Below are positions 53,596 to 64,000 of a stretch of DNA of 64,000 nucleotides, one piece after another; the first letter of the stretch is position 1, and every line of letters begins with the position of its first letter. The notes under the pieces are model-generated. The model was not told the DNA's origin, made no database searches, and saw nothing but the letters and a program-made list of their open reading frames with translations. The stretch comes from Hygrophila difformis (taxonomy: Eukaryota > Streptophyta > Magnoliopsida > Lamiales > Acanthaceae), in the NCBI GenBank assembly GCA_030278955.1, contig JAOANR010000013.1, positions 45,420,191 to 45,484,190 on the forward strand, given 5' to 3'. The translations under genes were made by a program, and so were the position numbers.

Positions 53596-56093
53596 ATGGG
53601 GAGAGGGAAAGTGGAGCTGAGAAGAATAGAGAACAAGATAAACAGGCAGGTGAGTTTCGCCAAAAGAAGAAATGGGATGCTCAAGAAGGCCTATGAACTC
53701 TCTCTTCTTTGCGATGCTGACGTGGCTCTCATCATCTTCTCCAATCAAGGCAAGCTCTACCAGTTTCCCAGCACTTCCAGGTTTAAAATTTTCTTTTATT
53801 ATTTTCAACTCCATTTTCGATTCATGAATCTCCCCATCGATCGCCTCTTTCCCTAGCTTCTTCAGTATATTATGTTATATGTATGTGTGGAAATTTATGG
53901 ATGAAAATAATCAAGGAAAAATTAGGGTTTCTTGTTATGTGATTTATATTCTTCATGGTTTTATTGGATTAGGTATAGTTTTATTTTTGGGAATTTTTTG
54001 AAAATTTGATGAGTTCATAAATTTCGCATTATCTGGTACGGTATTATTTGAGACATCTAACGTTATTCAATTAAGTTTGTCAATTGATTTTGATGACCAT
54101 TATTTCAATCAGACATATGGGCTTTGTTTGGCTTGTTAGCCGTTATATTAGTTGATTACGTCGGTAATAAATTAGTCAAATTAGCTATTAGCTAGGTGAT
54201 TACGATAATATTTTGAAACCAGTTTTTTTTGTCTATAATAAGCTCAAATACAAAATACTACTCTTGCAATGGATTCAAAAAGAGATAATTGACACTGTTT
54301 TAAGTTACTTTTTCTCTTAAAAGATGTACTATATGATGGGTTCGGTACCGTGAACAGTTAGTGTGAATTAAGGGCAAATAGATTAAATGATTAAAATGAG
54401 GATACTGAATATTAGAAATTTCTCACGAATTTATATTTATTACTCTCAAGAAATTAGTGAATTAATCATTATAGATACTACAACAGGAAACTTTACGTAC
54501 AGAGATGAGCAATTATGTATGTGACTTATTTTTTGGTTTCGTTTTTGAAGTAGTGTACGCTTCAAGCCGACAACGTTAACCCTATCAAATAATAATATAA
54601 CAATAATTACATTCTTACATTTAATTATATGCATTTAAATTTCTTTTTTTCTCCACCCTTCCCTTTCATTCAATTAATTATTTTTGAAAATACGTAGCAT
54701 CGCTGATACACTGGAGAGGTACCACAGATGCAGCTATGGTCAAGTTGAAGCTCAACACTGTCCCAATAATGAAATGGTATTATTCATATAATTAATACCT
54801 CACCATGATTTTTTCGACACATTACTATATAAGCATTTATATAGTACTAAATAATTAACAGCATTTATACACGTATGTACATGATGGACTAATTATTTTA
54901 CTGTAATAAAAAGGTTAATTTAAATTTTAATCTACAATTGTATGAATGAAAACAGAACAATTACCAGGAGTATTTAAATCTCAAGGCTCAAGTTGAAGCA
55001 CTGCAACAGTCTCAGAGGTATTCATTATACTATTAAATTTGAATCTTGAAGGAATGTCTAAACTAAAACAAGAACTAATAAATAATAGGATTAATATATA
55101 ATGACAGTAAATTAATTTTTATATATTATAAATTAAAGGCACTTTTATATATATATATATATATTTTGGTGTTGATTTTCAGGCATCTTTTGGGGGAAGA
55201 CTTGGGGAAGTTTGATGCAAAGGAACTTGACCAATTAGAGAATGTATTAGAGGCAACTTTAAGACAAGTAAGATTGAAACAGGTCTGTCTAAATGTGTCT
55301 ACACTGATTAATTAATGTTGTTGTAATGAGTTAATTTATGTAAGAACTGAAAATATTCACCCTCTTTTGCAACAATATAATGTGAGGGTTTATTAAATTG
55401 CATAGAACTTCACTTTTGTTTTTTCAGTCACAGCAAATGTTCCAACAGGTTTCCGATCTTCAGCAGAAGGTAAAATATTATGGCATTTAATGTGTTTTAA
55501 GAATAAAAATCTCTAAAATAAACAAAAAATTAGCTACATTACATTGCTCTTTACAGGGTAAAGATTTGATGGAAATTAATCAAGCACTTAGAAGCAAGGT
55601 AAACACACACATATATATACGTGACATAATTTAAGCTCTTAAAAATCTTATGTTCTAGCTCGGCTCAATTCGATCATTTAGCATTGCTTATTTAAAATTC
55701 ACTGACAGATTCAAAAATGTCGCAAAATTTTTATATTTGCAGATTGGAGGAGGCAGCGATAACAAATCGACACAAGAAACTGTGCCGTATAGACCCCAAC
55801 CTGTGCATCCTCAGGTCTTCTTTGAGGCGTTCAATCGCAACAACTCAAGAGAAATAACTCGGTATTTCAATTTTGTTCGCGACTGTAATTTTATTTCTTA
55901 TCTTAAGAGAAATACCGAATTATTTCTATTGAGTTGTGTGGTATAGACCCAACCTGTGTCTTTTTTGGTTAATTTTGTGAACAGATACAGCTCTGTGGTG
56001 GCAAAAATTAATAGTACTGCAGGAGGATCAACAACACAGAATGGAAAAGGGGTGTCGCCAGGATGGATGGATGCATTATTGACTCGAAATTAA
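53596..56093 (+). CDS. SEPALLATA-like MIKC MADS-box transcription factor
   Basis: Eight exons: 53596-53780, 54698-54776, 54956-55017, 55183-55282, 55428-55469, 55557-55598, 55743-55861, 55985-56093; 245 residues. The MADS domain is 1-60 ([20 protein letters not shown] through [12 protein letters not shown]). A short I region is followed by a K-box from about 89 to 172 ([20 protein letters not shown]), and the C terminus ends [11 protein letters not shown]. The two 42-bp exons and the long first intron (917 bp) are classic MIKC. 'LLGEDLG', 'KELxQLE' and a terminal 'GWM' point to the SEP (AGL2) clade; AGL6 is the main alternative. SEP proteins bind CArG boxes as E-class partners in floral quartets. 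Several positions ([14 protein letters not shown] instead of LDxSLKQIRSTRTQ) are divergent, so this may be a fast-evolving paralogue. A Copia element begins 278 bp after the stop. Confidence 0.88.
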
Positions 56094-56370
56094 TACTAAG
56101 TTTTTCAGAATGCCTGTAATAATAAGAAAAGAAAAGAGATGTTTCTGTAAGAAAACTAATAGGTTGGGGATAATTAATATAGTACTACCATATACTATAA
56201 AAACATTAAAGCTCTATAATATAGTATGGCTAAAACCGGCCTATTCGCAACTCATAAGTGTCCAAATTAAATTTATTGATCTTGTGCCCACTTTTTGATC
56301 GTTGTTGTTGAAACCCTAACCAGAAATTAAAACTTCAATGCCGTTACAAACCCTATTATATACTGTATTC

Positions 56371-56873
56371 TGTTGAAAAATTGGAAAATCCCCAATTGTT
56401 TACTGACAAAGGAAACAAAAGAAGCAACAGCAGCAAGGCACGGAGGTTTAGAGACAACAGAAACAATAAGAACAGAAGGAGAAAAGGGATCCTGAGGCGT
56501 GCATTCAATACACTGGGCTAAAGAACTTATCCGGCAAGAGTGCCGATGTTCTCCAGGCTTCAATGGGTTATCTGCCGGATGTGGCAAAGACAGGAATCAA
56601 TGGCTTGAAACAGTGGGAATGGAGAGACGAGAGATCGAAAGAGTTCTCAGTTTCATATCCCAATATTAACGGAAATAATCTTTTTATAGGCAAGAGTAAA
56701 GCCCACTTCCCTTGACCCGTTCAGGTTTAGATCCACAAAATGAGGAAGACTTCTGCCCTCTCTCACATTGCTTAAACCCTGGAATATCTCAACAAATCTC
56801 AAACTACTTTGTCTCCCTTGACTAGGTGGAATCTCTAGCTTTTACAATACACTAAATTTAGAATTGTTCAACA
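56371..56873 (-). repeat. 3' LTR of the Copia element
   Basis: 503 bp. Compared with the other LTR by eye it has three transitions (at about 56492, 56546 and 56615) and one 1-bp T deletion (about 56398). Confidence 0.9.
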
Positions 56874-57270
56874 ATCTCCCACATATTGTAAAAGCATGTC
56901 CACATGTACCACTGAGTAGTCCAATGTCTCAAACTAGTGTGTATTACCACTATGAACTAGTCATTGACTGAGAAGACATGATCCACGGAACGATTGGTGA
57001 AGCTTTAAGCTTCTATGAACCAAAGATTCCTGTTGTGAAACAGTGGTCCCAACAGTCACATTGGACTAAGTATGCCATTGTTCAACGCGGTTTTGCGCCT
57101 ATAGGCCATGCGCGTGCCTGTAGTTCATGACTGCTCTAGAGAATTAGCCAAATTCTCATAGGAGCGGCCCCACTCCACACCCATATAGGTAGTATCATCA
57201 AGTGTATTCTGCATACAATACACCACCTTATAAGGGCTATGAAACTATTAAGAGTATAACTCAACCCTCA

Positions 57271-59200
57271 TTATATGCAGTAATGAGCACAACGCACATC
57301 ATACGAATGAGATATAAATGGACTGTGCTCCAGATAATCACAACGACTTGTTATTACCCATATGAACTTACATCTCCAATCACATAAGTTGGGTTCCCGT
57401 CGCTGTAGATTATTCAAGATGGCTCTTAGTCTCATTCCCCTCGATGTCTCAAATATTTTTCTTCTCGTAAGAGGTTTTGTCAGAGGATTGGCCAAATTCA
57501 CTTCTGACCTCACATAATTTATGGATATAATTCCATCTCTCATTATAAGATTTTGTTAAAGCTATTGCCGATTAGCAACCACAATGCATCGACACAAATA
57601 GAATTAGAGTTGTGCCCACAAAATTTTATGCTTTGATATTTTTCAACCACTCAACATCATTGCTAGCTAATTCCAATTCAATGAACTCAAACTTCATTAT
57701 GGATCTAGCAACTATTGCTTAATTGGTTGACTCTCATGTGACTACAACTTTTACCGATAAAAATACATAACAACTAGTGGATTTCATTTCATCGGAATCA
57801 AACATCCAATTAGCATGATTATATCCCCCATAGGACAAATCATAAATCCACTGTAACGGATACCATAATTCTTGGTATCTCTCAAGCATCTCATCAGTTT
57901 ATCTAATGTAGTCCACTAATCAGAATTAGAATTATGAGTGTACCTGCTTAATCTACTCACAACACAAGTTATATTGGATCTCATAGAGCTCATCATATAT
58001 AATAAATTTCCAATAATTTGTGCATATTTAGACTAAGCAACAGGTTCACCTATATATATATATATATATTGATTTTGCATTTGGATCATAAGGAGTGTCC
58101 GCTGGAGTCACCTCAAGTTAATAAAACTTTTTAATAAGTTTCTCATGATAATACTCTTGAGTCATTGTGATTCCAACACACGACCTTATAATTTTCATGC
58201 TCACACTAGCTTCTCATAAATTTTTCAGATCAAATTTATAAGCTAGAGCTCACTCAATGTTAGACACTATATTGAGTGAAGTTCCAAGATTAACATATCA
58301 TCCTCATACAAACTAAGGATAATGCATTCTCCATTGGCTTGCTTAGTATACAATATTATCCACATTCGTAGAAGAAAATCCAAGTGCAAGTAAAGTTTGG
58401 TTAAACTTCTCATTTCATTGTTTAGGGGCTCGTATTAACCCATACAATGAATTTGGTTACTTGTACACTTTATTTTCTTTATTAGGTTGAACTATATTTC
58501 TTCTTCCAAATTTCCATTCAAAAACGTCGTTTAATATCCATTTGATGGACCACAATGTTATATATTGAAGCTAAAGTTATTCTTGTCACTTGCGTGAAGG
58601 TATCAAAATAATATTTTATTTTGTGTAACCTTTCGGCTTTCGCCACCAATCTAGCTTTAGTTCTCTATACAACCATCAAGATTTAACTTTCTTTTAAAAT
58701 CAACTCAAGCCAATAGGTTTTTCTCATGTTGATAATTCAACCAATACCCAAGTTTGATTTTATAAAAGAGAGTCAATCACTATTTGAATGGCCTTAATTG
58801 GATGAAGATATCGCTTGAAAGTAATTCAGATAATCACTATTTGTGAATTTTGTGTAAAAGTCACCACCGAAGGATAAAACTTTCTATTGTCTTTTACTTC
58901 ACCTCAGTGAATCATCTGAAATACCCAATTGTTCAACTGAAGGTGTATTAAACTCACATTATTGTGGATCTCTAATTTATGTATACATAATATTTTCCGA
59001 CAAAGGAATATATTCTCAACTAATTAAACATTTTTGTTTCAATTATTGAATTGTACTCAAGTACATCACTTTTCAATAATAAGAAACAATATGTTCCATT
59101 TCAGAAGCATAGCCTACAAATCAATAGTTTTGATCTCACTGATCATACTCTATACTTTTAGGACCAAGAAACATTAACCTTATCTAGGCACCCCCACACT
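57271..59200 (-). pseudogene. Decayed Copia polyprotein (RT/RNase H region)
   Basis: The best block is 57543-57271 (minus): IISINYVRSEVNLANPLTKP followed by SRGMRLRAI, the C-terminal RNase H signature of Copia. Upstream, KFEFIELELASNDVEWLKNI occurs at about 57715-57635 with stops after it. A YEDDMLIL-like reverse-transcriptase motif (normally YVDDMLI) is seen at about 58310-58285. Stops and frameshifts separate the blocks; no intact gag, protease or integrase was found. Confidence 0.75.
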
Positions 59201-60159
59201 TTTAAATATTGAAGGTTGATAGGGACTCATCTTCATCTTTTGGTAGGATTTTTCCTATCCTTTTGAAGATGATTTTTTTTTTTTGAAGATGATTTGAGTT
59301 AAGGTTGGTTCACTCCACAATTGATGCACTCAATTGCATCAAGATTATTATTTCGCTTGATTCTATTGTTCTCCACATCTATTTTATACACTTAAAATTT
59401 AAGTATAAATTGTGTATCTCAAGTGATCATCAACAAACATGACAATATTTCTTGCCAACTCAAGTTGGTTTTGTTTGAGATCACCTAAATTAGAGTGGAC
59501 TAAAAAACAACATACTAGATTCACTAAATATTGTAGGACATTCTTTCTTAATTATTATGGATTCTACACATTTTTAATATTTAATCCTTTCAGTAATATA
59601 ATTACCAACACATGGGATGAAACCAAAATATAAATCCAATTAACATCAGAACTAATAAATATCCTAATCTAGCATGCAACATAATGATATTTAACTATTT
59701 AAATATCTAGCATGCCTCATTGATCAAGCGAAATAATTAAATAAGGTAACTAAACCCATTCTCATTGTCAATGAGGTTTAGCACAAAAGAATGTGCAGAG
59801 GGTTAATATTTCCACCCGCCTTCACAACTTTTTCTAGAGTTTATAATAATAATCTCACAACAATAATGATAAGTTTATGACGAACACTTACCCGAACTAA
59901 TAAACACCATTGCAAAATATTGATGTTTACTAATTCCCCTAAAGTGTTCCAACATGTGAGCTACTTGTATCAACTCCACTACTAATAATGTGGCAATAAT
60001 ATAATTTTCATGAAATAGCCAATTTTAAGAGCTAATAATCAAATTATCTGCATAATCAATAATTGCCACAAAGCCCCATTTAAATAAAGTTAAAGATAAT
60101 AGCTGCATACCTCTCTCGCAGCATCAAATCAATTCACCACATGGCCCAATTAAATTAAA

Positions 60160-60675
60160 ACCAACCAGGATTATGCACAACTTTCCTTGCCTGTTAGTGC
60201 CTCTCTGTCCCACCGATCACTTTGGTCTTCTTCAACATCATTGGAGGTCGCTCTCCGATGCCCTAATCGAAGCATACTCCGAATTGAAAACGACGCCTGA
60301 CCCGGGAGGGCACCTTGCGAAACCATCAAACACGACTCCAGCATATCGCTCCCTGGAGCGAAGAAACCCTAGTTCTCGGAATCCCTCCAAATTTCCAATT
60401 GCGCCCCGTCCTCCGATGACGACGTCGCCGCAGCAGCACCCGCCTCCATTTTTGCAATTCGCACACCGATTCAAAGCTATGAATTACGCGACGAATCACA
60501 GATAGAGGCTAACGAACCCAACAGTATTGAACAGATTCTTGGGACTTGCCTATAATAGAAATTCGGAAATGGGGGAATTCGCGAAGATTCGCGGGCAGTG
60601 CAGTCCAAGTGTCCGACTCCAAGATCTGTGATTCGATAGGCCATTCCCCAAATCGATTCGATAAGTTCTTTAGAT
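60160..60675 (-). other. GC-richer block inside the element, possible captured host sequence
   Basis: Just inside the 5' LTR, where gag should begin, lies about 500 bp distinctly GC-richer than the rest of the interior. On the minus strand it reads like a plant 5' leader plus coding start (MEAGAAAATSSSEDGAQLEI, about 60446-60387, then a stop a few codons on). It has no similarity to gag that I can recognise. I do not recognise the source gene. Confidence 0.45.
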
Positions 60676-61179
60676 TGTTGAAAAATTGGAAAATCCCCAA
60701 TTTGTTTACTGACAAAGGAAACAAAAGAAGCAACAGCAGCAAGGCACGGAGGTTTAGAGACAACAGAAACAATAAGAACAGAAGGAGAAAAGGGATCCCG
60801 AGGCGTGCATTCAATACACTGGGCTAAAGAACTTATCCGGCAAGAGTGCCGGTGTTCTCCAGGCTTCAATGGGTTATCTGCCGGATGTGGCAAAGACAGG
60901 AATCAATGGCTTGAAACAGTAGGAATGGAGAGACGAGAGATCGAAAGAGTTCTCAGTTTCATATCCCAATATTAACGGAAATAATCTTTTTATAGGCAAG
61001 AGTAAAGCCCACTTCCCTTGACCCGTTCAGGTTTAGATCCACAAAATGAGGAAGACTTCTGCCCTCTCTCACATTGCTTAAACCCTGGAATATCTCAACA
61101 AATCTCAAACTACTTTGTCTCCCTTGACTAGGTGGAATCTCTAGCTTTTACAATACACTAAATTTAGAATTGTTCAACA
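60676..61179 (-). repeat. 5' LTR of the Copia element
   Basis: 504 bp, about 99.4% identical to the 3' LTR. It contains CTAAAGAACTTATC (60824-60837), whose inverse GATAAGTTCTTTAG lies just inside the element at 60660-60673. Confidence 0.9.
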
Positions 61180-61184
61180 TATTC

Positions 61185-61735
61185 AAATAATAGCCAACAA
61201 ATTCACCAAAAACAGAATACAGGTGATGCATTCTTTCGTCTACAATTTTGCTGATTTTATAATCTTTCGGCCATTGCAATGCTGTAATAAAAATCATCAA
61301 TGAAGTTTGGACAATTTTGGAGTAGTATATCAAGACTAACTCGCCATCAATAAATGACTTACAAAAGCGCTGCCAATAGTGACCGGACAAGACAAGACAG
61401 GTGTCAATTTGTCAAACACAGATTCCAATTCTGAAATAATACTCGTACCAGTTCACCCACAGGCCACAGAAGACCGAAATGGTTCCTGGAATCTATTTTT
61501 CCAAGTATATACTGGACTAAATTACAACCATTGGATATGAAATTAAATCAAGGGTTAATATTGATGGTGCGGCTAAATTTGTCTTCATTCTGTCATATTG
61601 AAGAATACATTCTGTTTCACAATACTAGCCATTCTGTATGCATAAATATAATTCAATCTGTATAATCATTACGATTCTATTTTGGAATTCTAGACATTCT
61701 ATTTTAGTCTACATAACATTCGGTCGGTAAGAAAT
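61185..61735. other. Spacer right of the Copia element
   Basis: Resumes the MADS-gene downstream sequence after the TSD. From about 61590 the words 'acaatactagccattctgt' begin to recur, leading into the tandem repeat. Confidence 0.4.
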
Positions 61736-61740
61736 ACTCT

Positions 61741-62165
61741 CCTGAAGTTACATGCACGCATTCTGTATGTTTTCATATGTGATGTCTTAGATGATAAAAT
61801 TATGTCTGAAATATTCTAACATGTTGTACCAAAGTTACAATCATTCTGTTTTATAATGAAGAAAACATTATGTCCCACAATACTAGTCATTCTGCCTCAC
61901 AATACTAGCCATTCTGTGTATGCATATGTACTAAAAATAATTCAATCTGTATAATGCTCTCCTGAAGTTACACGCATTTTCTGTATGTTTTCATATGTGA
62001 TGTCTTCGATGATAAAATTCTGCCTGAAATATTCTAACATCTTGTACCAAAGTTTCAATCACTATGTTTTGTAATGAACAAAACATTATGTCTCACAATA
62101 CTAGCCATTCTGTCTAACAATACTAGCAATTCTGTATATATATATATATGTACTAAAAATAGTGC
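61741..62165. repeat. Tandem repeat, unit about 220 bp
   Basis: Copy 1 starts at 61741 and copy 2 at 61961, both with CCTGAAGTTACA or CCTGAAGTTACAC. They share 'gtatgttttcatatgtgatg', 'gaaatattctaacat' and 'cacaatactagccattctgt' in order. Partial copies precede and follow. Non-coding. Confidence 0.75.
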
Positions 62166-62169
62166 ACCA

Positions 62170-62785
62170 TTCTGTCTGAAAGATTTTGACATGCTGTCCC
62201 AAAGTTCCAATAATTCTAGTTTATCGCTGCACTGTAGTTGAATTTAAAGAGTCAGTAGCGTTCTCCTCCACTTACCTTTTGGCAGTCATCATTACTCAAA
62301 AAGGCAATACAAGCCAAAATTTTAAATTTATATTTATTTATATAATAAAATAATAAAATATAGTAAATTACATCAATACAACTCATATCATATGTACCAT
62401 TGGATTAATATATTCCACGAGCCCCACCACTGTAAGAAAGGCAAAGTACCGGTGATTGTGAACCACTATGCCCACCGGGCGCACCACCGCAACCAATCAC
62501 TGCTCGACAGCTACAGCATCCTTTCTCGATGTAAGATTCATTGTAAGATTCCTTTCCCAGTTCTGTATTTTTGTTTCTGACGTTTGTGCTTAATTGGATT
62601 ATGTATGCAGTAATTCCGACAATTCTTGTTGTTCTTGTTCTGATGTAAGAACAAGATTGCTGTTTTCAAACTTCTCACTGAAATGTGCTTTTTGGGGAAA
62701 ATAGGTTTTCCATGACACTCATTGTTTATGGGATTGTTTTATCATTGTTTTTTTCAAGACTCGATATTTTACGGATTTGTGCACT
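62170..62785. other. Spacer, nothing recognised
   Basis: A somewhat GC-richer patch at 62410-62530 has an open frame of about 60 codons without family features. No gene is claimed. Confidence 0.35.
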
Positions 62786-63521
62786 TTTTTTGTAACACCC
62801 CGGATTTGATAACCCAGGCCGGGGTGCCACCGCCACACCTCCCTAGCAAGACACGGTTCCTCCGAGCTTGCTAAAGAGATGCAAGGCTATAGGTGTTGGA
62901 AAAAGTTTGAAAGCAAGTCCGGGATTACTTAAAAATGATAATGTAATATCATCCATACATTATAATAAAATAATAGGTTGCAGCGGAAATTAAATACAGG
63001 GCCGACATGGCCAAAACTCGGGTTAACAAGCCCGTATGCAAGTCATGTAGAACAAATAATTAAATACCCAAAGTGATCCCCGATGCATGATCATGCTCCG
63101 TACTCTGTAATGGGAAAATGAACAACGGGGTTTATCAGTATATAAAATACTGAGTAAGTTAAGCCCTTACAAAACAATTTAAGGGGTTACATGTGTTTAA
63201 ATCCAAAGATTCACTTGTCATGCATTACTTTTAAAATCCATATTTTATTCGCAGCGGAAAACATGTTTAATTTATTCAAGACGACAATGCATAATTTAAA
63301 AGACTAAATTTTAAAGGCGGAATTTAAAGGCATAATTTAAATGCGTAATTTAAAAACATGATACAAAAGATTTAAGCGTAATCAACACTCACACAAGTCT
63401 TTTACTTTTCATCCCGCAACTAAGAAGAGGACACCACACAAGAGAGATCACTAACGAGGCAATCTCAAAAATCATAATCAGTTAACCGGTGGACCGGCGG
63501 CCGCAGCCATATCAGTATTGA

Positions 63522-63714
63522 CTGCCGTTTTGGCTAGCCATGTATCTCGATTGCCATTTCGGCAAGCCGTGTGTATCTACTGTCAATTTGACAGGCATGT
63601 ATATCAACTGTCGTTTGACAGGCCTTTCAAACGGTTTCACTACCACTCGGGCAGGCCGTGTATTTCCCACTGCCGATTTGGCAGGCCATGTGCACAACTG
63701 CCGTTTTGGCATAG
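63522..63714. repeat. Array 1: seven ~29-bp hairpin units
   Basis: Units start at 63522, 63551, 63580, 63608, 63640, 63670 and 63698. Each holds an inverted repeat around a short T-rich loop: TTGCC/GGCAA, CTGTC/GACAG (twice), CTGCC/GGCAG, TGCC/GGCA. The linker is GCC(A/G)TGTRT-like. One unit (63640) has a single stem mismatch. Confidence 0.75.
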
Positions 63715-63718
63715 TAAG

Positions 63719-64000
63719 GAGACCACTAACGAGGCAGTCTCAATAATCGTAGGACCACTAACGAGGCAGTCCAAATAAAGGGAGACCACTAACGAGGCAG
63801 TCTCAATAATCGTAGGACCACTAACGAGGCAGTCCAAATAAAGGGAGACCACTAACGAGGCAGTCTCAAAGATAGTAGGACCACTAACGAGGCGATCCAA
63901 AAAGATAGTAGGACCACTAACGAGGCGATCCACAAATACAGCGCGCGAGATCACTAACGAGGCAATCTCATATAGTAAGGAGACCACTGACGAGGCAGTC
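63719..64000. repeat. Array 2: ~30-bp units around CACTAACGAGGCA
   Basis: At least nine units, alternating, with starts at 63719, 63752, 63782, 63815, 63845, 63878, 63911, 63947 and 63980; an outlier lies at 63444. The constant core CACTAACGAGGCA is bracketed by GAGAC/GTCTC, GAGAT/ATCTC or GGAC/GTCC. The array continues beyond the window. Confidence 0.85.

Larger units (their letters stand above)
56371..61179 (-). mobile_element. Copia-type LTR retrotransposon, recent insertion
   Basis: Two LTRs (56371-56873 and 60676-61179) begin TGTTGAA and end TTCAACA, and the element is flanked by a perfect 5-bp TSD tattc (56366-56370 and 61180-61184). The purine tract AATATGTGGGAGAT abuts the left LTR on the minus strand, so the element reads right to left. 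The reverse transcriptase/RNase H region is decayed. No primer-binding site matching initiator tRNA-Met (TGGTATCAGAGC) follows the 5' LTR. It is therefore non-autonomous, moved by another element's proteins or inactivated after insertion. Confidence 0.9.
62791..64000 (+). mobile_element. Start of a Gypsy-type LTR, cut by the window edge
   Basis: TGTAACACCCCGGATTTGAT is a very common start of plant Ty3/Gypsy LTRs. The GC rise at 62795-62880 and repeat arrays downstream are consistent with a long LTR or LTR plus leader. No second LTR, TSD or coding region lies inside the window, so length and class are not provable here. Confidence 0.55.

Noticed and set aside
60477..60893. 138-codon minus-strand frame, also present in part at 56327-56587
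   Set aside because: It crosses from the LTR into the interior and is repeated only because the LTR is repeated; no gag-like features.
63640..63987. Minus-strand open frame with repeated 'LVVSLYLDCLVSGPTI' peptide
   Set aside because: It simply translates the tandem hairpin array; the period and stem structure explain it.
63719..64000. CRISPR-like array of ~30-bp repeats
   Set aside because: Repeats are contiguous variants without unique spacers, in a plant nuclear repeat; no cas-type genes.

Overview
The window is nuclear DNA from a flowering plant, almost certainly a core eudicot. The evidence is spliced genes with GT-AG introns, plant-only families (NINJA/AFP, YABBY, SBP-box, MIKC MADS-box), a miR156 target site, and AT-rich spacers full of MITEs, hAT, Mutator-like and LTR elements. 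The order cannot be fixed from sequence alone; an asterid is my guess.

Genes in order: (1) an AFP-type Ninja-family ABA/JA co-repressor adaptor (5030-6824, minus), with ABA-type promoter motifs upstream; (2) a nuclear tRNA-Thr(CGU) (15685-15756, minus); (3) a complete 12-exon DEAH-box RNA helicase of the DEAH10/RID1 type (16184-23441, plus), with a hAT element in intron 3; (4) a methylesterase 11-type alpha/beta hydrolase (24822-26828, plus) whose nucleophile serine is replaced by alanine; (5) a cytosolic-type UDP-glucuronate decarboxylase (27207-29826, minus), convergent with (4); (6) the YABBY carpel gene CRABS CLAW (37873-39514, plus); (7) an SBP-box factor with a miR156 site (40852-42370, minus); (8) an intronless BIG GRAIN 1-like gene (45468-46274, minus); (9) a SEPALLATA-like MIKC MADS-box gene (53596-56093, plus). 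Every multi-exon model was joined by hand, with intron phase checked at each junction, and each totals a whole number of codons. Several genes relate to flower, carpel and meristem development (6, 7, 9, arguably 3), but nothing shows they form a functional cluster.

The gaps are a record of transposition. Many elements can be delimited to the base by target-site duplications (TSDs): hAT elements with 8-bp TSDs, Mutator-like foldbacks with 9-10 bp TSDs, Stowaway-type elements with TA, two tRNA-derived SINE families, and a Copia LTR element with a 5-bp TSD. Several are nested. The clearest nest is three deep: Stowaway inside a Mutator-like foldback inside a hAT element.

The most unusual signal is at the right edge (63.4-64.0 kb). 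Inside a repeat that begins like a Gypsy LTR lie two adjacent arrays of ~30-bp units. Each unit can form a small hairpin, and stem sequences change in a mostly compensatory way from unit to unit.

From 56.4 to 61.2 kb there is a recently inserted Copia-type element with near-identical LTRs, a decayed polymerase, and a GC-richer block that looks like captured host sequence.
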